Counted from the first letter of the stretch, positions 39,996 to 49,195 are shown. The stretch is 64,000 nt of DNA from Pseudomonas paralactis (GCF_001439735.1 NZ_JYLN01000008.1:1-64000), one strand, 5' to 3'. Notes: generated from the sequence alone by a model not told the origin. A program made the numbers and translations.

Positions 39996-40955
39996 ATGCG
40001 TGCACTCGCCGCCTTGAGCCGCTTCGTCGGCAATACCTTCGCTTACTGGGTGTTGATATTTGCCGTGCTCGCCTTCCTCGAACCCAGCTGGTTCATCGGC
40101 CTGAAAAGCGCCATCGTCCCGCTGCTGGGCCTGGTGATGTTCGGCATGGGGCTGACCTTGAAACTCGAAGACTTCGCCGAAGTCGCTCGCCACCCATGGC
40201 GCGTGGCATTGGGCGTGGTCGCGCATTTTGTGATCATGCCGGGCGTGGCATGGTTGTTATGCCAGGCCTTTCACCTGCCAGCGGAAATTGCCGTCGGCGT
40301 GATTCTGGTCGGCTGTTGCCCAAGCGGCACCTCGTCCAACGTGATGACCTGGCTGGCCCGCGGCGACCTGGCGTTGTCGGTGGCGATTGCCGCCGTCACC
40401 ACCCTCCTCGCCCCGCTGCTCACACCGGCGTTGATCTGGCTACTGGCCTCGGCCTGGCTGCCGGTATCGTTCATGGAGCTGTTCTGGTCGATCCTGCAAG
40501 TGGTGCTGCTGCCGATTGTGCTCGGTGTGGTGGCGCAACGGGTGCTGGGCGAGCGGGTTCGCCATGCGGTGGACGTGCTGCCGCTGGTGTCGGTGGTCAG
40601 CATTGTGATCATCGTCGCGGCCGTGGTTGCCGCAAGCCAGGCGAAGATTGCCGAATCGGGCCTGCTGATCATGGCGGTGGTGATGCTGCACAACAGCTTC
40701 GGTTACCTGCTGGGCTACTTCACCGGGCGCCTGTTCAAGTTGCCCCTGGCGCAACGCAAGTCGTTGGCGCTGGAAGTCGGTATGCAGAACTCAGGGCTGG
40801 GTGCCGCGCTGGCCAGTGCGCATTTTTCGCCGCTGGCGGCGGTGCCCAGTGCGCTCTTCAGCGTCTGGCACAATATTTCCGGCGCATTGCTGTCGACCTA
40901 TTTCCGCCGCATGAGCGAAAAGGAAGACCGCCGCGCCCTGGAAACCGCGCCGTAA
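39996..40955 (+). CDS. bile acid:sodium symporter (BASS) family transporter
   Basis: This 319-residue membrane protein has nine or ten hydrophobic segments and the family motif VILVGCCPSGTSSNVMTWLARGD. The paired helix LALEVGMQNSGLGAALASAHF is the second crossover region. Bacterial members carry organic anions such as pantoate-related compounds; bile acids are not implied. AAAAAGGACATCCCC upstream of the ATG at 39996 is a good ribosome-binding site. The substrate is not identifiable from neighbours. Confidence 0.88.
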   Translation: MRALAALSRFVGNTFAYWVLIFAVLAFLEPSWFIGLKSAIVPLLGLVMFGMGLTLKLEDFAEVARHPWRVALGVVAHFVIMPGVAWLLCQAFHLPAEIAVGVILVGCCPSGTSSNVMTWLARGDLALSVAIAAVTTLLAPLLTPALIWLLASAWLPVSFMELFWSILQVVLLPIVLGVVAQRVLGERVRHAVDVLPLVSVVSIVIIVAAVVAASQAKIAESGLLIMAVVMLHNSFGYLLGYFTGRLFKLPLAQRKSLALEVGMQNSGLGAALASAHFSPLAAVPSALFSVWHNISGALLSTYFRRMSEKEDRRALETAP

Positions 40956-40994
40956 ACTTGATCGTCTGAGCCGTTTTCGGCACTCTACTTGGCT

Positions 40995-41056
40995 TCGCGG
41001 GGACGACCTCGCGACGCTATCAAGTGCTTACCCGGGGACGACCCCACTTTGATAGA
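40995..41056 (+). ncRNA. guanidine-II (mini-ykkC) riboswitch
   Basis: There are two hairpins with identical ACGA loops. P1 (40995-41014) pairs TCGCGGGG with CCTCGCGA around ACGA at 41003-41006. P2 pairs GGGG (41034-41037) with CCCC (41042-41045) around ACGA at 41038-41041, extended by CTATCAAGT with ACTTTGATAG. Twin ACGR-loop stems are the diagnostic feature of the guanidine-II aptamer, in which the loops kiss and bind guanidinium. It lies just upstream of the sugE/gdx gene, its usual target, and the Shine-Dalgarno region GAAGCGAGG follows immediately, so control is probably at translation. Confidence 0.9.
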
Positions 41057-41068
41057 AGCGAGGTCATC

Positions 41069-41383
41069 ATGTCCTGGATCATTCTGTTTTTTGCCGGGTT
41101 GTTTGAAGTTGGCTGGGCCGTCGGCCTGAAATACACCGACGGTTTCAGCAAGCCACTGCCGACCGCCCTGACGATTGCCGCCATGGCCGTCAGCCTTGGG
41201 TTGCTGGGGCTGGCCATGAAGGAGCTGCCGCTGGGCACCGCCTATGCCATCTGGACCGGCGTGGGTGCCGTGGGCACCGTAATTGCGGGGATTATCCTGT
41301 TTGGGGAGTCCATGGCGTTGTTTCGGTTGGCGAGTGTGGCGTTGATTATTTGTGGGCTGATTGGCCTCAAGATCTCGACATAA
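41069..41383 (+). CDS. gdx: guanidinium exporter Gdx (SugE), SMR family
   Basis: This 104-residue protein has four transmembrane helices of the small multidrug resistance family. The opening MSWIILFFAGLFEVGWAVGLKYTDGF carries the essential Glu13, and AYAIWTGVGAVGTVIAGIILFGE is the SugE/Gdx-type third helix. Gdx proteins exchange guanidinium for protons as dual-topology dimers. A guanidine-II riboswitch directly upstream confirms the substrate by context. The ATG at 41069 is preferred to an upstream in-frame start inside the riboswitch. Confidence 0.95.
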   Translation: MSWIILFFAGLFEVGWAVGLKYTDGFSKPLPTALTIAAMAVSLGLLGLAMKELPLGTAYAIWTGVGAVGTVIAGIILFGESMALFRLASVALIICGLIGLKIST

Positions 41384-41396
41384 AGCCACTACCGCT

Positions 41397-41468
41397 ATCG
41401 CAGGCAAGCCAGCCCCCACATTTGACTGTATTCACAATTCAAAATGTGGGAGCTGGCTTGCCTGCGAT
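41397..41468. repeat. REP pair in diverging orientation
   Basis: Two halves (41397-41419 and 41446-41468) face outward, opposite to the normal REPIN arrangement, with 26 bp between them. One copy has CCCCCAC in place of CTCCCAC. Confidence 0.75.
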
Positions 41469-41491
41469 GAGGCCCTGACAAACAACGAAAA

Positions 41492-43366
41492 CTACCTGGC
41501 ACTCCCCCGCAAACCGCCCACCACAGCCTGCAACTGCTCAGGCGTCGCCGCCTCCACAGCCACCGGCTCACCCGCCACCAGCACCACCCGCGACCAGATC
41601 CGATGGAAGAAGCCCTTGTTCGGATCGCGGCTGAAGAAACTCCCCCACAACCCCTGCAACGCCATGGGGATCACCGGCACCGGCGTCTCCTCCAGGATGC
41701 GTGTCACCCCACCGCGAAACTCATTCATCTCGCCATCGGCGGTCAGCTTGCCTTCCGGGAAGATGCACACCAACTCGCCATCCTTGAGGTACTGGGCAAT
41801 CCGCGCGAACGCCTGTTCGTAGATTTGAATGTCTTCATGGCGACCGGCAATCGGAATCGCCCCAGCGGTGCGGAAGATAAAGTTGAGCACCGGCAAACGG
41901 TAGATCTTGTAGTACATGACAAAGCGAATCGGCCGACGCACCGCGCCACCAATCAACAGCGCATCGACAAACGACACATGGTTGCACACCAGCAACGCCG
42001 CGCCTTCATCCGGGATGGCCTCCAGGTTGCGATGCTCCACGCGGTACATGGAATGGCTGAGCAGCCAGATCATGAAGCGCATGGTGAATTCGGGGACGAT
42101 CCTGAAGATGTAGGTGTTGACGGCGATGTTGAGCAGCGACACCACCAGGAACAACTCGGGGATCGACAGCTGGGCCACGCTCAGCAACAGGATCGAAACA
42201 ATGGCCGAAACCACCATGAACAATGCGTTGAGAATGTTGTTGGCCGCGATGACCCGTGCCCGTTCGTTCTCGGCGGTGCGCGATTGGATCAGCGCATACA
42301 GCGGCACAATATAGAAGCCGCCGAACACACCCAGGCCGAGAATATCGAGCAACACCCACCAGGCCTGGCCGTAGCTGAGCACCGCGAGCCAATCGTTGGC
42401 TTGCACGTTCTGCGGGAAACCGCCGGAGTGCCACCACAGCAGCAGGCCGAACACGGTCAGGCCAAAAGAGCCGAACGGCACCAGGCCGATTTCCACCTTA
42501 CGCCCGGAGAGTTTTTCGCAGAGCATCGAGCCCAGGGCGATGCCCACTGAGAACACGGTGAGGATCAGGGTCACTACGGTTTCGTCGCCGTACAACCACT
42601 CCTTGGCATAGGCCGGGATTTGCGTGAGGTAGATCGCGCCGACAAACCAGAACCACGAGTTGCCGACAATCGAGCGCGACACCGCCGGCGTCTGCCCCAG
42701 GCCCATGCGCAACGTGGCCCAGGACTGGGTGAAGATATTCCAGTCCAGGCGCAGTTGCGGTGTTGAAGCCGCCGCACGCGGGATGCTGCGGCTGGCCAGG
42801 TAGCCCAGCACCGCCACACCGACAATCGCCACCGCCACCACCGGCGCGTAGTGGGTGGACGACATCATGATGCCGGCGCCAATGGTGCCGGCCAGAATCG
42901 CCAGGAAGGTGCCCATCTCCACCAGGCCGTTGCCGCCGACCAGCTCATCGTCGTGCAAAGCCTGGGGCATGATCGAGTACTTCACCGGGCCGAACAGCGC
43001 CGAGTGAGTACCCATGGCAAACAGCGCCAACAGCATCAATTCCAGATGATTAGTCAGGAAGCCTGCCGCGCCGACGGCCATGATCACGATCTCGCCGATC
43101 TTGATCGCGCGGATCAACGCGTCCTTGTTGAATTTCTCGCCAAACTGCCCGGCCAACGCCGAAAACAGGAAGAACGGCAGGATAAACAACAAGGCGCACA
43201 GGTTGACCCAGATAGAGCGGTCGCCCTCGATGGTGAGCTTGTAAAGGATGGCCAGGATCAGCGACTGCTTGAAGATGTTGTCGTTGAACGCGCCCAGCAA
43301 TTGGGTGATGAAAAACGGCAAGAAGCGCCGCGTGCGCAGCAAGGTGAATTGGGAAGGATGGCTCAT
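41492..43366 (-). CDS. MFS transporter fused to PlsC-type acyltransferase (lysophospholipid flippase/acyltransferase)
   Basis: This 624-residue protein joins an LplT-like MFS half (residues 1-410, QLLGAFNDNIFKQSL opening) to a 1-acyl-glycerol-phosphate acyltransferase half. The acyltransferase motifs are N462-H463-VSFVD468 and the substrate-binding F536-PEGKLT. LplT flips lysophospholipids inward and Aas re-acylates them. Many bacteria have a three-part LplT-PlsC-AMP-ligase fusion, and this one lacks the ligase third, so acyl groups must come from acyl-CoA or acyl-ACP. The expected role is membrane lipid repair. It is followed on the same strand by no linked gene, and REP elements lie after its stop. 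Confidence 0.88.
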   Translation of the reverse strand: MSHPSQFTLLRTRRFLPFFITQLLGAFNDNIFKQSLILAILYKLTIEGDRSIWVNLCALLFILPFFLFSALAGQFGEKFNKDALIRAIKIGEIVIMAVGAAGFLTNHLELMLLALFAMGTHSALFGPVKYSIMPQALHDDELVGGNGLVEMGTFLAILAGTIGAGIMMSSTHYAPVVAVAIVGVAVLGYLASRSIPRAAASTPQLRLDWNIFTQSWATLRMGLGQTPAVSRSIVGNSWFWFVGAIYLTQIPAYAKEWLYGDETVVTLILTVFSVGIALGSMLCEKLSGRKVEIGLVPFGSFGLTVFGLLLWWHSGGFPQNVQANDWLAVLSYGQAWWVLLDILGLGVFGGFYIVPLYALIQSRTAENERARVIAANNILNALFMVVSAIVSILLLSVAQLSIPELFLVVSLLNIAVNTYIFRIVPEFTMRFMIWLLSHSMYRVEHRNLEAIPDEGAALLVCNHVSFVDALLIGGAVRRPIRFVMYYKIYRLPVLNFIFRTAGAIPIAGRHEDIQIYEQAFARIAQYLKDGELVCIFPEGKLTADGEMNEFRGGVTRILEETPVPVIPMALQGLWGSFFSRDPNKGFFHRIWSRVVLVAGEPVAVEAATPEQLQAVVGGLRGSAR

Positions 43367-43425
43367 CGTCGTCCGTGTTCCTGCGTGGCCTGTATTTATC
43401 AGGCCACGACTTTACCTAATCCTGC

Positions 43426-44574
43426 TTACTTATTCGCTAGCCCGGCAATACAAGGCGAAACAAAAAGCTCGCCTTTATAAGCGCCCTGCACGGTGCGCTT
43501 GGCCACGATCAGCCACATCAGCGCCAGCGCGACCACCAGCACACTGCCAAACACACTGAAAAACACCAACTGCAACAGGCTCGCCAATTTAAGCGTGGCC
43601 AGGGCATACACCCCCAGTGGGAAGGTGAAGCCCCACCAACCCAGGTTGAACGGGATACCGGCGCGCAGGTAACGCAGGGTGATCAACACCGCAATCAACA
43701 TCCACCACAAGCCGAAGCCCCATAGGGTGATGCCCGCAATCAGGCCCAGGCCGTGGGCCATTTCACCGACACTGGCCAGACCATTGGCGGCGAAGATCGC
43801 AGGGGCGTCCGTACCCAGCAACAACATGCCCAGGGCACCGGTGCCGATGGGGCCCAGCGCCAACCAGCTCGACGCTGCCATATTGGCGTGAGGCAACTTA
43901 TGCAAGGCCATGCGCAACATCAGGATGGTCAGGATGCTGAACGCTACCGGCAGGGAGAACGCCCACAGCACGTAGCTTGTCACCAGCATCACCAGTTGCG
44001 AATGGGCATCGGCCAGGTGCGGCGCGAGCAAGCCGCCGCTGGCCGCGGCCACTTCGGCAGCTACCACGGGCAACAGCCAGACAGCGGTCATCTGGTCGAT
44101 GCTGTGCTCCTGGCGGGTGAACATCATGAACGGGATCAGTACGCCGCAGGCCAGGGACATGGCCACGTCCAGCCACCACAGGGCTTCAGCCAACGGGATC
44201 ACATCACTGCCCCAGCGTGGCAGGCCGAACAGCAGCAGACCATTGAGAATAGTCGCCAGCCCCATCGGGATGGTGCCGAAGAACATCGAGACCGTGGAGT
44301 GTCCGAAGATTCTCCGTGCCTCGTGGAAAAACATCACCCAACGGGTGGCATACAACACGCTGAACAACACAAACAGGCCGATGGTGAATATCCACAAGCC
44401 CTCAGCGACAGCGTGCAAGCCGGGCAAGGTGACCGGCAACTGAGCCAGGGCCAGCGCCAGCACGCCGGTGCCCATGGTGGCGGCAAACCAGTTCGGGGTG
44501 AACTGGCGAATCACTTCCCGGGGACGGGTCAGATGGCTGAAAGGTTTGTAACGGTGGGTGGTCGAGCAGGTCAT
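43426..44574 (-). CDS. SLAC1/TehA-family channel (tellurite resistance/sulfite export type)
   Basis: This 382-residue protein has ten transmembrane helices and the TDT/voltage-dependent anion channel pattern: QFTPNWFAATMGTGVLALAL at the first helix, HEARRIFGHSTVSMFFGTIPMG and a conserved Phe-rich pore. Family members include TehA, the malate carrier Mae1 and the sulfite pump Ssu1. The ATG at 44574 follows GAGGA on the minus strand and is preferred to a start 7 codons earlier. It is a single-gene unit between the MFS-PlsC gene and an MFS gene on the same strand. The transported anion is not known. Confidence 0.86.
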   Translation of the reverse strand: MTCSTTHRYKPFSHLTRPREVIRQFTPNWFAATMGTGVLALALAQLPVTLPGLHAVAEGLWIFTIGLFVLFSVLYATRWVMFFHEARRIFGHSTVSMFFGTIPMGLATILNGLLLFGLPRWGSDVIPLAEALWWLDVAMSLACGVLIPFMMFTRQEHSIDQMTAVWLLPVVAAEVAAASGGLLAPHLADAHSQLVMLVTSYVLWAFSLPVAFSILTILMLRMALHKLPHANMAASSWLALGPIGTGALGMLLLGTDAPAIFAANGLASVGEMAHGLGLIAGITLWGFGLWWMLIAVLITLRYLRAGIPFNLGWWGFTFPLGVYALATLKLASLLQLVFFSVFGSVLVVALALMWLIVAKRTVQGAYKGELFVSPCIAGLANK

Positions 44575-44684
44575 GGTCAATCCTCTTCCTCGCATGAGGT
44601 TGAGTCCATGGTAGAACCTGATCGAATATCTATATAACGGGTAATATCTCTAACTGTTATCTACTTTATAGATATTAGCCTCGC

Positions 44685-45872
44685 CTATGCAGCTGCTCGG
44701 CTCCGCGCAGAGCCCTGCCATAACTGCCCGCCTAGAGCGCCCAACGCCAACAGGATGAGGACCGCAGCGTAGCCATCGGTAGTGACGACAAGGCCAAACA
44801 CCCGGCTCAGATTGCCCGCCACCAACGCCGGTACGCAGAATGCCAGGTAGCTCAGTACATAGAATGCCGACATCAACCCCGCACGCTCATGGGGCAACGC
44901 CAACCCGACGATACTGCGCACGCTGCCCATAAAGCCGCCGCCGAAACCAAAGCCGGCGATCACACTGGCGACAAAGAACAACCACAGGCTGGCCGTCTGC
45001 ACGGCAACCAACAATAGGCTCACGCCAATGGCCATCAGCACCGCCGACAGGCGCATGACCTTGTCAGCCGCACGGTTGCGCAGGCTGTAGATCATAACCG
45101 CGCCACTTAACGTAACCACCGCGACCAGCCCTCCGCCGATCAAATGCGAGGTCGACCCGGTGGCGACCCGCACCAGCGAAGGCGCCAAAGAAGAAAAGAA
45201 CCCACCCAGCGCCCATACCGCCACATTCAACGGCATCGCCAACCACAAGGCCCGGCGCGCTTGCGGTGGCACATGCAGGGTGGGCGCCAAGGACTTCAAG
45301 GCCCCCGGTATACGACTGACCGTCTCGGACAACCGCCAGACATACACGGCCTGCAGCACCATCAAGCCCAGTAAGGTGAAATAGATCAATTGCGTCGGCC
45401 GTGGCGCGTACTCAACCAGCAAACCGCTGCCCAGCCCGCCACTGGCCATGCCCAGCATCGGCGCAAGGCTGTTGAGCATCGGGCCGCGCACCCGGTCAGT
45501 ATCGAGCAGCGTCGCACTCAGCACCGCTGTGGCAGTACCAGTTGCAAAACCCTGTAATGCACGTGCAGCGAGTAGATAGACCGTACTGTCCGCGTTGATA
45601 AACAGCAGCATCGCCACGATATTCAGCAGCAACGCGGCAAAGATCACCGGCTTGCGCCCCAGGTAATCGGACAGCGAGCCCACCGTCAGCAGCGCCGCCA
45701 ACAGGCTTAGGGCATAGACGCCAAAGATAGCCGTCAGCATCGCGGCCGAAAAATGCAGGTTGTCCTGATACACCTGGTACAACGGCGTCGGCGCGCTGGA
45801 GGCGGCGAGAAAGGTCAACACTGTGATCACGAGGAACGTCAGGCTGGACCGCTGGGAAATGACGCTGATCAT
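44685..45872 (-). CDS. MFS transporter, drug-efflux type, divergent from TetR gene
   Basis: This 395-residue protein has 12 hydrophobic segments and MFS motif A as GSLSDYLGRKPVI in loop 2-3. The ATG at 45872 follows GGAG on the minus strand and is preferred to a GTG two codons earlier. It is divergent from a TetR-family gene 91 bp away, with an inverted repeat between them, the usual layout of a repressor-controlled efflux pump. The ligand is unknown. Confidence 0.87.
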   Translation of the reverse strand: MISVISQRSSLTFLVITVLTFLAASSAPTPLYQVYQDNLHFSAAMLTAIFGVYALSLLAALLTVGSLSDYLGRKPVIFAALLLNIVAMLLFINADSTVYLLAARALQGFATGTATAVLSATLLDTDRVRGPMLNSLAPMLGMASGGLGSGLLVEYAPRPTQLIYFTLLGLMVLQAVYVWRLSETVSRIPGALKSLAPTLHVPPQARRALWLAMPLNVAVWALGGFFSSLAPSLVRVATGSTSHLIGGGLVAVVTLSGAVMIYSLRNRAADKVMRLSAVLMAIGVSLLLVAVQTASLWLFFVASVIAGFGFGGGFMGSVRSIVGLALPHERAGLMSAFYVLSYLAFCVPALVAGNLSRVFGLVVTTDGYAAVLILLALGALGGQLWQGSARSRAAA

Positions 45873-45886
45873 GGGCACGCTCCGCT

Positions 45887-45905
45887 AAAGCTAATATTTT
45901 GCTTT
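45887..45905. promoter_or_regulatory. candidate TetR operator
   Basis: AAAGC and GCTTT flank an AT-rich 9-bp centre (TAATATTTT) in the divergent MFS/TetR gap. A second CTTAAAGCAAATTC segment lies about 40 bp on. Confidence 0.4.
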
Positions 45906-45963
45906 TGTGGAGTGTGCTACTCGCTGGCGCTTAAAGCAAATTCTTTGTGTTAAGGTTTTACCC

Positions 45964-46503
45964 ATGGCAATCAAAGAAGGCCTCCGCCCGGGGGGCCGTA
46001 GTGCCCGGGTACAAGAATCCGTCCACAGGGCGGTGCGCCAATTGCTGGAGACCCATGAGCGTTCCGGTGTCACCGTGCCAATGATTGCGGCGTGCGCCGG
46101 CGTCACGCCGTCGACCATTTACCGGCGCTGGGGCGAACTGTCAGTACTGCTCGCCGACGTCGCCCTGGCACGTATGCGTCCCGATACCGAACCAGCCAAC
46201 ACCGGTAGCCTGCGCGGCGACCTGCAAGCCTGGGCTGAGCAATATCTGGATGAGATGAGTTCGGACGTTGGGCGCAATATGATGCGCGACGTGCAAAGCA
46301 GCCCGACGCCAGGGTATTGCGTGAGCATCCTGAGCGGGCAGTTGCAGGTGATTGTTGACCGCTACCCGCAGGAACAGCCACCGAGCGTTGACCATCTGAT
46401 CAACCTACTTGCGGCGCCGACGGTGTTTCGTATTCTGTTTTCGGCCCTGCCTTTGCCGGTAGAAGAACTGCATGCCCTGATAGAGCTGGCCCTGAAAAAC
46501 TAA
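45964..46503 (+). CDS. TetR-family transcriptional regulator
   Basis: This 179-residue protein has the N-terminal helix-turn-helix RQLLETHERSGVTVPMIAACAGVTPSTIYRRWG, typical of TetR regulators with a C-terminal YitA-like ligand domain. The ATG at 45964 is preferred to a start 19 codons earlier inside the promoter gap. It is divergent from the MFS gene and probably represses it. The C-terminal part (HLINLLAAPTVFRILFSALPLPVEEL) is the dimer interface. Confidence 0.88.
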   Translation: MAIKEGLRPGGRSARVQESVHRAVRQLLETHERSGVTVPMIAACAGVTPSTIYRRWGELSVLLADVALARMRPDTEPANTGSLRGDLQAWAEQYLDEMSSDVGRNMMRDVQSSPTPGYCVSILSGQLQVIVDRYPQEQPPSVDHLINLLAAPTVFRILFSALPLPVEELHALIELALKN

Positions 46504-46524
46504 AGCGCGTGCACCGACCAAAAT

Positions 46525-46609
46525 GTGGGAGCTGGCTTGCCTGCGATGCAGACACCTCGGTACACCCGTCAAGCGAAGTCGATACCATCGCAGGCAAGCC
46601 AGCTCCCAC
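46525..46609. repeat. REP doublet (REPIN)
   Basis: Inverted GTGGGAGCTGGCTTGCCTGC-type ends flank about 40 bp. It lies between the convergent TetR gene and ABC permease gene. Confidence 0.85.
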
Positions 46610-46633
46610 ACTTGTTCGGTGTGCATCCAATAA

Positions 46634-46659
46634 AAAACGGCCTCTGATGAGGCCGTTTT
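46634..46659 (-). terminator. bidirectional intrinsic terminator
   Basis: CGGCCTC and GAGGCCG enclose TGAT, with AAAA on the left and TTTT on the right. It lies 18 bp after the ABC permease stop on the minus strand and can also end the TetR transcript. Confidence 0.85.
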
Positions 46660-46677
46660 GTTATTTCCAATCCCACA

Positions 46678-47457
46678 TCATGTGCGCATCCCACGCCCAC
46701 TCACCAGCAACCGCGCACAGCCGATATACAAGACGACGGTGGCGACGATCATGAAAGTGATCGCCACGCTGATCTTGATATCCGACACGCCCAGGATGCC
46801 GTAGCGGAAGGCGTTGACCATATGCAACACCGGGTTGGCCAGGGACACCGTCTGCCAGAACGGCGGCAGCAAGGTAATGGAGTAGAACACTCCGCCCAGG
46901 TAGGTCAGCGGCGTCAGCACGAACGTCGGGATGATGGAAATATCATCGAAGTTGCGTGCAAACACGGCGTTGATAAAACCCAGCAGCGAGAAAATCGTCG
47001 CCGTCAGCACCACCACCAGAATGGTGACCCCAAGGTGATGCACTTGCAGGTGAGTAAAGAACAGCGACAGCAGCGTCACGATCACCCCGACCATCAGGCC
47101 GCGCAGCACACCGCCCAGCGTATAGCCGATCAGGATGGTGTGCGGTGACACCGGCGAGACCATCAGTTCTTCAATGGAGCGCTGGAACTTGCTGCCAAAG
47201 AAACTGGAGACCACGTTGCCGTAGGAGTTGGTGATCACCGACATCATGATCAGGCCCGGCACGATGTACTCCATGTAGGTGAAACCGCCCATGTCGCCAA
47301 TCTGGCGGCCAATCAGGTTACCGAAGATCACGAAGTACAGAACCATGGTGATCGCCGGTGGCAGCAGGGTCTGCGGCCAGATCCGGGTAAAGCGTTTCAC
47401 TTCTCGATAAACGATGGTTTGCAGCGCGACGAGGTTGGGTTGCAGTTCGGAACTCAT
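46678..47457 (-). CDS. ABC-2 type exporter permease (YadH-like)
   Basis: This 259-residue membrane protein has six segments of the ABC-2 family (LPPAITMVLYFVIFGNLIG, IVPGLIMMSVITNSYGNVVSSFFGSKFQRSIEELMVSP). The conserved FQRSIEELMVSPVS loop contacts the ATPase. Its start overlaps the ATPase stop by 4 bp. With its partner it closely matches the E. coli YadG/YadH pair, whose substrate is not established. Confidence 0.9.
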   Translation of the reverse strand: MSSELQPNLVALQTIVYREVKRFTRIWPQTLLPPAITMVLYFVIFGNLIGRQIGDMGGFTYMEYIVPGLIMMSVITNSYGNVVSSFFGSKFQRSIEELMVSPVSPHTILIGYTLGGVLRGLMVGVIVTLLSLFFTHLQVHHLGVTILVVVLTATIFSLLGFINAVFARNFDDISIIPTFVLTPLTYLGGVFYSITLLPPFWQTVSLANPVLHMVNAFRYGILGVSDIKISVAITFMIVATVVLYIGCARLLVSGRGMRT

Positions 47458-48386
47458 ACCGCCACCTTCGCCAGATTTTTCTCCACCAGGGACACAAACA
47501 ACTCCTCAAGGCGATTGGTTTTGTTACGCAGGCTCAACACTTCGATGTTCTGGGTCGCCAACTGGGTGAACAGCGCGGTGATGCCCATGGCTTTGTCCAC
47601 CTGCACTTCCAGGGTATGGCTGTCTACCAGGCGGCTGGGGTAACCCAGCAGGTGCGGCGCCACCGACAGATTGTTCTTAAGATCAAGCAGGAAGGTTTCC
47701 ACATGCAACTGGCCCAGCAGGTTACGCATGCTGGTGTTCTCGACAATGGTGCCGTGGTCGATGATGCCGATGTTGCGGCACAGCTGCTCAGCCTCTTCCA
47801 GGTAATGGGTGGTGAGGATGATGGTGATGCCCTTCTCGTTCAGCTCGGTGAGGAAGGTCCACATCGAACGACGCAGTTCAATGTCCACGCCTGCGGTGGG
47901 TTCGTCGAGGATCAGCAGGCGCGGTTCATGCACCAGCGCACGGGCGATCATCAGGCGCCGCTTCATGCCGCCGGACAGCGAGCGCGAAGGCACATCGCGC
48001 TTGTCCCACAGACCCAGTTGGGTCAGGTACTGCTCGGCGCGCTCCTTGGCGATTTTCGCCGGGATGCCGTAGTAACCGGCCTGGGTCACAACGATGTCGA
48101 AGGTCTTTTCAAACTGGTTGAAATTGAACTCCTGGGGCACCACACCGATGGAACGTTTGAGCGCCGCCGGGGACTTGTCCAGGTCGTGGCCGAAGATGTT
48201 CACCGTGCCGCTGGTCTTGTTGACCAGGGTCGAGAGAATGCCGATGGTGGTGGATTTGCCGGCGCCGTTGGGGCCGAGCAAGGCGAAGAAGTCACCTTCG
48301 GCGACATCCAGATCGATACCACTCAGGGCCTGGAAACCGTTGCCGTAGGTTTTGGTTAGCTGCCGGATGGACAGAGCGGAACTCAT
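47454..48386 (-). CDS. ABC exporter ATPase (YadG-like)
   Basis: This 310-residue ATPase has Walker A GPNGAGKST, signature LSGGMKRRL and Walker B LLILDEPTAGVD, with the H-loop in ILTTHYLEEAEQL. The ATG at 48386 starts at the ABC domain and is preferred to a start 16 codons earlier. A C-terminal extension after residue 235 (LDLKNNLSVAPHLLGYPSRLVDSHTLEVQVDK) is typical of YadG. It forms a two-gene operon with the permease. Confidence 0.9.
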   Translation of the reverse strand: MSSALSIRQLTKTYGNGFQALSGIDLDVAEGDFFALLGPNGAGKSTTIGILSTLVNKTSGTVNIFGHDLDKSPAALKRSIGVVPQEFNFNQFEKTFDIVVTQAGYYGIPAKIAKERAEQYLTQLGLWDKRDVPSRSLSGGMKRRLMIARALVHEPRLLILDEPTAGVDIELRRSMWTFLTELNEKGITIILTTHYLEEAEQLCRNIGIIDHGTIVENTSMRNLLGQLHVETFLLDLKNNLSVAPHLLGYPSRLVDSHTLEVQVDKAMGITALFTQLATQNIEVLSLRNKTNRLEELFVSLVEKNLAKVAV

Positions 48387-48521
48387 ATCGGAATACGCAC
48401 CAAAGAAGGGAATAGAAAGAATAGATGAGGGCACAGCGCAGGTAGTTCAACCGGCGATGCAATGCGGGCATGGTGCTTGCCCATGCCGCACAAGTACAGT
48501 CACCCGTATTAATAGTGTGTA

Positions 48522-49139
48522 TTAAGTCAACGCGGTCATCACGGCTTTGCGATAGGCCGGGCGCTGTTGCAAGCGCTGGTACCAGGCCTCCAGATGGGGC
48601 ATTGCCGGGCGCTCGATAGGCATCTCGAACCAGGCATAAATGAAGCAGCCCAAGGGAATATCGCCCATGCCGAACGCCTGGCCTGACAGGTAGGGTTGCT
48701 CGGCGAGGGCCTGGTCAACGGTTTTGAGCGCATCGATGCAGGCTTGGCGCCCGGCATTGATACTGTCCCAGTTTTGCCTGTCAGCCGGGGTGCGCACGAT
48801 CCCCCAGAACACCGCCTTGAACGGGTCGGCGAGTGTGGAGGTGGTCCAGTCCATCCACTTTTCGGCATTGGCCCGGGCTTGCAGGTCGCCGGGGTAAAAA
48901 TCCGAGGCCTGTTTGGCGCACAGGTAACGCACGATGGTGTTGGATTCCCACAGCACAAAATCGCCATCTTCGATCACCGGCACCCGGCCATTGGGGTTCA
49001 TGGCCCGGTATTGCGGGGTGTCGACCACACCAAAAGCCCCGCCCGCATCAATTGCCTCATAGTCCAGGCCGAGTTCCTCGGCGCACCACAGTGCTTTCCT
49101 GACGTTTGATGAATTTTTACGACCCCAGATTTTCAGCAT
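48522..49139 (-). CDS. glutathione S-transferase
   Basis: This 205-residue protein has a thioredoxin-like N-terminal domain (MLKIWGRKNSSNVRKALWCAEELGLDYE, then NPNGRVPVIEDGDFVLWESNTIVRYL) and an all-helical C-terminal domain. The ESNT motif binds the glutathione gamma-glutamyl group, and Ser11 or Asn12 near the start would be the activating residue. The ATG at 49139 is preferred to an upstream in-frame start. It is co-directional with the transglutaminase-like gene 56 bp upstream and may share its promoter. Confidence 0.9.
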   Translation of the reverse strand: MLKIWGRKNSSNVRKALWCAEELGLDYEAIDAGGAFGVVDTPQYRAMNPNGRVPVIEDGDFVLWESNTIVRYLCAKQASDFYPGDLQARANAEKWMDWTTSTLADPFKAVFWGIVRTPADRQNWDSINAGRQACIDALKTVDQALAEQPYLSGQAFGMGDIPLGCFIYAWFEMPIERPAMPHLEAWYQRLQQRPAYRKAVMTALT

Positions 49140-49195
49140 GACCGCGCCTTCTTGTGGATGAACTTGGCTGGATGAAGGCAGCAGCATACGCCGGA

